This document shows positions 60,812 through 64,000 of a stretch of 64,000 nucleotides of DNA, in pieces. This DNA is from Phytoseiulus persimilis (Eukaryota > Arthropoda > Arachnida > Mesostigmata > Phytoseiidae), in contig CM075103.1 of the NCBI GenBank assembly GCA_037576195.1, positions 17,918,001-17,982,000 of the forward strand, read 5' to 3'. Each line of letters begins with the position of its first letter. Positions within the stretch are counted from its first letter, which is position 1. Both the position numbers and the translations under genes were made by a program. A model generated the notes under the pieces. The model searched no databases, was not told the origin of the DNA, and saw only the letters and a program-made list of their open reading frames with translations.

Positions 60812-63800
60812 CTTGCCCAGATTCTATGCTCCCAGTCGAAAGTTACGGCATCCACGCAGGCACTTGTTCGTCTCCTCGGCTCCACTGGCACTAGAAGACC
60901 CTAGCACAAAACTCCTTCATCGAACACTAGTTCACTTCTGGTATCCGATCGAGCATCAAGTCGAGTTTGGAGAAAGTTTCTCAAGCGTTCGAGGCAGAAT
61001 TTCACGAATCGTCACTTGGCTATCTGACGGGTTCACTATTTACGGACGGCTGCGACGGTCGTCTTGGGGCGCTCAGCAGGAATGTCGCTCCGAAGCACCG
61101 ACTTCTGCTTTTAAGAGGTCCGAGAAGAAAGGGAGGAGCAGGAATGCGCATCGAGCGCCTCCCATCGGTGAGATACCGAAACGCCGTAGTCGCGGATGTT
61201 CGGCGTAAGTCGGCCCATGTCAGAAATAAACAGCGTAAAGGCCTCCCAGTCCGGGACGTTCAGCACAGCTGGAACTTGCGGTCCTGCTGGAGCTTGCACA
61301 GGTCGAATGGTGTCCTCGTTGCATCGCGCTGGACGCCACGCTCAGCGAAAATAAGGCGCACAGCTAACCTTTAACCCTCGTCTTCCGCTATCTCAGACCG
61401 ATTCGGCTTTTCTCGGCTTCGGAGACGAGCGACGTCGGCGGAGGAGGTGTGTTCTACTGCGGAACGGAGATCGGCTCCTGGGATACAGTTGGCGTCTGGA
61501 GGGAGTCCATGTGAATTTTTCCTTCCATTCCTCTACGTGCTGAATAGACCCTGCGAACGAGCAGCGGAACGAGGCCCTCTCGACTCCTCCCGATTGAGAG
61601 ACAGTGTTTCGTTCCCCAGAGTTCCCGCCATCCGCAGCGGAAGTTGAACCTACCTGGAATCGTCCAGTTCGGGAACGCAGACGACCGAAATTCCTTCCCA
61701 CGCCCACCTTCGTTTGTTGGGAGGCTTCTGGTCCGGGAGCCGGCCGGCAGGCAGGCACAGGGAAAGATCGTGGAGAAAGTTTCCTGGTATCATTTGATGT
61801 TGTAGTAGCCCATTTTTGTACCTTACCGACTCACTTAAGTAGCTTCGCGCTTTCGTAGCCTGCAATTAGCGAGGCCCGAGCGACGACGACTGGAAGCTCA
61901 AGTATGCCGAGCTCATCTTCGTTGTCCCAGCCGGCTTAGCTGGCCGTCGTCGGTGTTGTCTGACTGAGTGTGCGTCGCCATCAAATCCACCGAACATGCA
62001 GTGAGTCCGGCGCATGTTGTCTGCGGGCCAATCTTTCGCTGCTGGTCCTTCTTCTCCGCACGATATAGTCTGCCGTTTCCGTCCCGAACTCAGCTCGATC
62101 CATATGCTGCGAATACCGACCGTATGTCGTTGGCTCAGCCACCGACACCGCCGATCCCGCTGCGGCCCTATGGGCCGAACACGCGTTCGAGCGGATTCCC
62201 TGAATCGCCCCCTCATTCAGTCAGAAACGACAAAATGAGCTTTCGGAGCTTCTCTTTTCCTACCGTTCATGGGCTCCGGCAACCTTTGTTCGAAGGTGGA
62301 ATTTCAGGACCAGCAGCGGAGTATCGAATCGAAAGAAAGCTCCGAATATGTGCAGTCAACCCTGACGAGGGGAAAACGTCTCCGTGGAAAGAAACGAACG
62401 CTTTCCGTCGCGGCGAACGTTTTAGAACAAAGTCTCGACCGACGAAAAGTAAGTCTCATTAGCGAGGAGCTCCTTGGAACCCTTCGCTGTATCTCCATCC
62501 CACCGATGTATGTATCCTCGAGCCGAAGCAGTGGCGACACCCTGCATGCAGGGTGGCGTCGGGCGCGAGCTGTGCCACCTACGACATTCACCATCAAGGA
62601 TGCGGAGTTCAGCTCGGGTCACCGCAGAGGAGGGAAACGAATGCGTTTCAGAGCGTTTTCGGCCTCGGTCAACCTTTCCTGCTGCGCAAAAACACTGCCG
62701 CTTCGGCCGAATCTCCAGCAACCACCGCCAGCTCCTCCTCATCGACCATTACCGAAGCAAGACGACGACGCCGACTAAGCAGCCAATGAAGTCGAGAAGA
62801 GGCGCGCATTTATCTTATCTACTTCCACAGCTATCGCCTGAGTGCCAACTCCGTAACTCCGCGCCGAAGCTGAGCCGTCGGAACAGCCAATTAGAACAAT
62901 ACGCTCCTCCGCTCGGGACCGAAAACTCACTCCGTACCGTTCCCAGAGCTCCTGGCGGGGCCGAGTCAGATGCTCTCAGGGAAAACATGCCCGGGCGAGA
63001 GTGGCGCCCGATGAACACCCGCTCCGCTTCATGCAAACGAGCCAGCATTCCTCCTGTCGAGCCTGGTTAGCTTTCTCAGGTGTGCAAAACTCCGCGCCCC
63101 GGGTCTCACAGCCGCGCGAGGAACGCTCGAGGGTGGCTGCTGCTGCTCGGCACCGACCTCACACGAAACAACGAATCTCGGCTTTCCCCCGCTTCGATGC
63201 TGTCTTAGATGATTGTTGTGTGCTCGCGGCCGGAGCGACCAACTTGCCTGGGTTTGCCCGCACATGAAAGCGCGGTTGCGAACACTAGAACGCGAGACAG
63301 ATGGGGCCGAATCGATAAGTCGAAGATCAAACCGAATTCTCGTGGGAGACAAAGGGCTCGAGTTCGAGTCGCGGACGGATTTAAGACGGAGAAGCTCTGT
63401 TCTAAAGGCGTTCCGTTTTCTCGGGAACCGCCCGACGGCGTCGATCATCGGTTTATCATTCGTGGTGATTACTTGGTCGAAAGTCTTTCTGAACTCCGAT
63501 ATGAGTGGAATGAGCTACGCGCGGGGATGCATCCTCCAGAATGTGTGTACGTGGCCTGAAAACGACCCTATCCGGCACAGAAACGATAAAATGCTCTCGA
63601 CCCGATTTTTCGTGATGTCGAAGAAGTCTTGAAATGTGGCCGAGACCCACTGCCCTCTTCCGCGGAAACAAATCCAGACAGTAGACTCCATTACGTCGCG
63701 CCCAAGCACCTCTGAACGTTTCGACAAAACGTGTTGATACACGCTTTTTCTCTGCTTTCCGTTCCGTCTCTTCGGCATTTGTTTCCACTAACCGTTTTTT

Positions 63801-64000
63801 TTCCTATGCGAAAAAATACCCGCGAGACACGAAATTATATCTGGGGGCGGTCCGTGGAAACAGAAACGTTTTCTCGATTCATTTCTGCAGGATAGTCCGT
63901 ATTCGCTTGAAGCGAGGAGAAACTCCGATCCTCACAGTCTCCGGGCTCTGAGCTCAGGACCGAAATTCATCGTTTCAAAAAAATGAAGGATGGAGCCCAA
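60812..64000. other. Region upstream of four-jointed
   Basis: The first part should hold the four-jointed 5' UTR and promoter, but no TATA box or initiator stood out. Beyond 61.4 kb open frames overlap on both strands with no recognised domain. The one exon-like segment is listed separately. No mobile element or RNA gene was seen. Confidence 0.45.
62308..62448 (+). CDS. Candidate internal exon, lysine/arginine-rich, gene unknown
   Basis: Exactly 47 codons between AATTTCAG and a consensus donor GTAAGT at 62449, phase 0 at both ends. It reads DQQRSIESKESSEYVQSTLT, then a basic stretch RGKRLRGKKR, and ends SLDRRK. An ATG at 62269 is in the same frame upstream. A possible next exon starts near 62547 after GCATGCAG. 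No family recognised; a nuclear protein is only a guess from the basic stretch. Confidence 0.28.

Noticed and set aside
1-64000. CRISPR arrays, prophage, operons, bacterial defence systems
   Set aside because: The DNA is eukaryotic with spliced genes; no regular spaced repeats or bacterial gene families were seen.

Overview
This window is eukaryotic nuclear DNA, roughly half G+C by eye. It has short spliced exons with consensus GT–AG borders, large gene-poor stretches, and no operons, ribosome binding sites or CRISPR arrays. The two genes that can be named are an M1 puromycin-sensitive aminopeptidase and four-jointed. Together with a fragment of a non-LTR retrotransposon and a hAT-type miniature element, they point to an arthropod. 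The compact introns and base composition would suit a mite or relative, but that placement is inference and was not tested.

Positions 1–17,120 (+ strand) hold the 3' four-fifths of the aminopeptidase gene. The first 10 bases are the end of an upstream exon, and 19 further exons follow, ending in TAG at 17,118–17,120 with two AATAAA signals just after. The exons were joined by hand, and in the clean part the phases and lengths agree exactly. The gene encodes the GAMEN exopeptidase motif, the HELAH zinc motif with the second glutamate 18 residues later, and the full helical C-terminal domain. Exons between 6,424 and 10,632 carry eight apparent single-base length errors; exons from 14,820 onward carry none. 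One intron (15,815–15,939) is of the rare GC–AG type. A 198-bp hAT MITE with an 8-bp target duplication sits in the intron before the fourth aminopeptidase exon in the window.

From 17.2 to about 58.5 kb no gene can be assigned. The stretch holds a dead LINE 3' fragment (about 19.3–20.5 kb, minus strand), a minisatellite beside a TATA-like element (25.0–25.2 kb), several short TGAC/GGTC and CAA/CGT arrays, and a few open frames or exon-like segments, all flagged with low confidence.

Positions 59,456–60,811 (minus strand) hold an intact, single-exon four-jointed gene: a type II Golgi membrane kinase of 451 residues that acts on Fat/Dachsous cadherins. Its probable 3' UTR reaches about 58.5 kb. 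The last 3 kb contain only one candidate exon.

The two named genes have no obvious functional link. I found no convincing previously undescribed system. The points most worth checking are the clustered frameshifts, the GC–AG intron, the MITE, a statistically long unexplained open frame at 36.4–37.2 kb, and possible coding matter inside an aminopeptidase intron.
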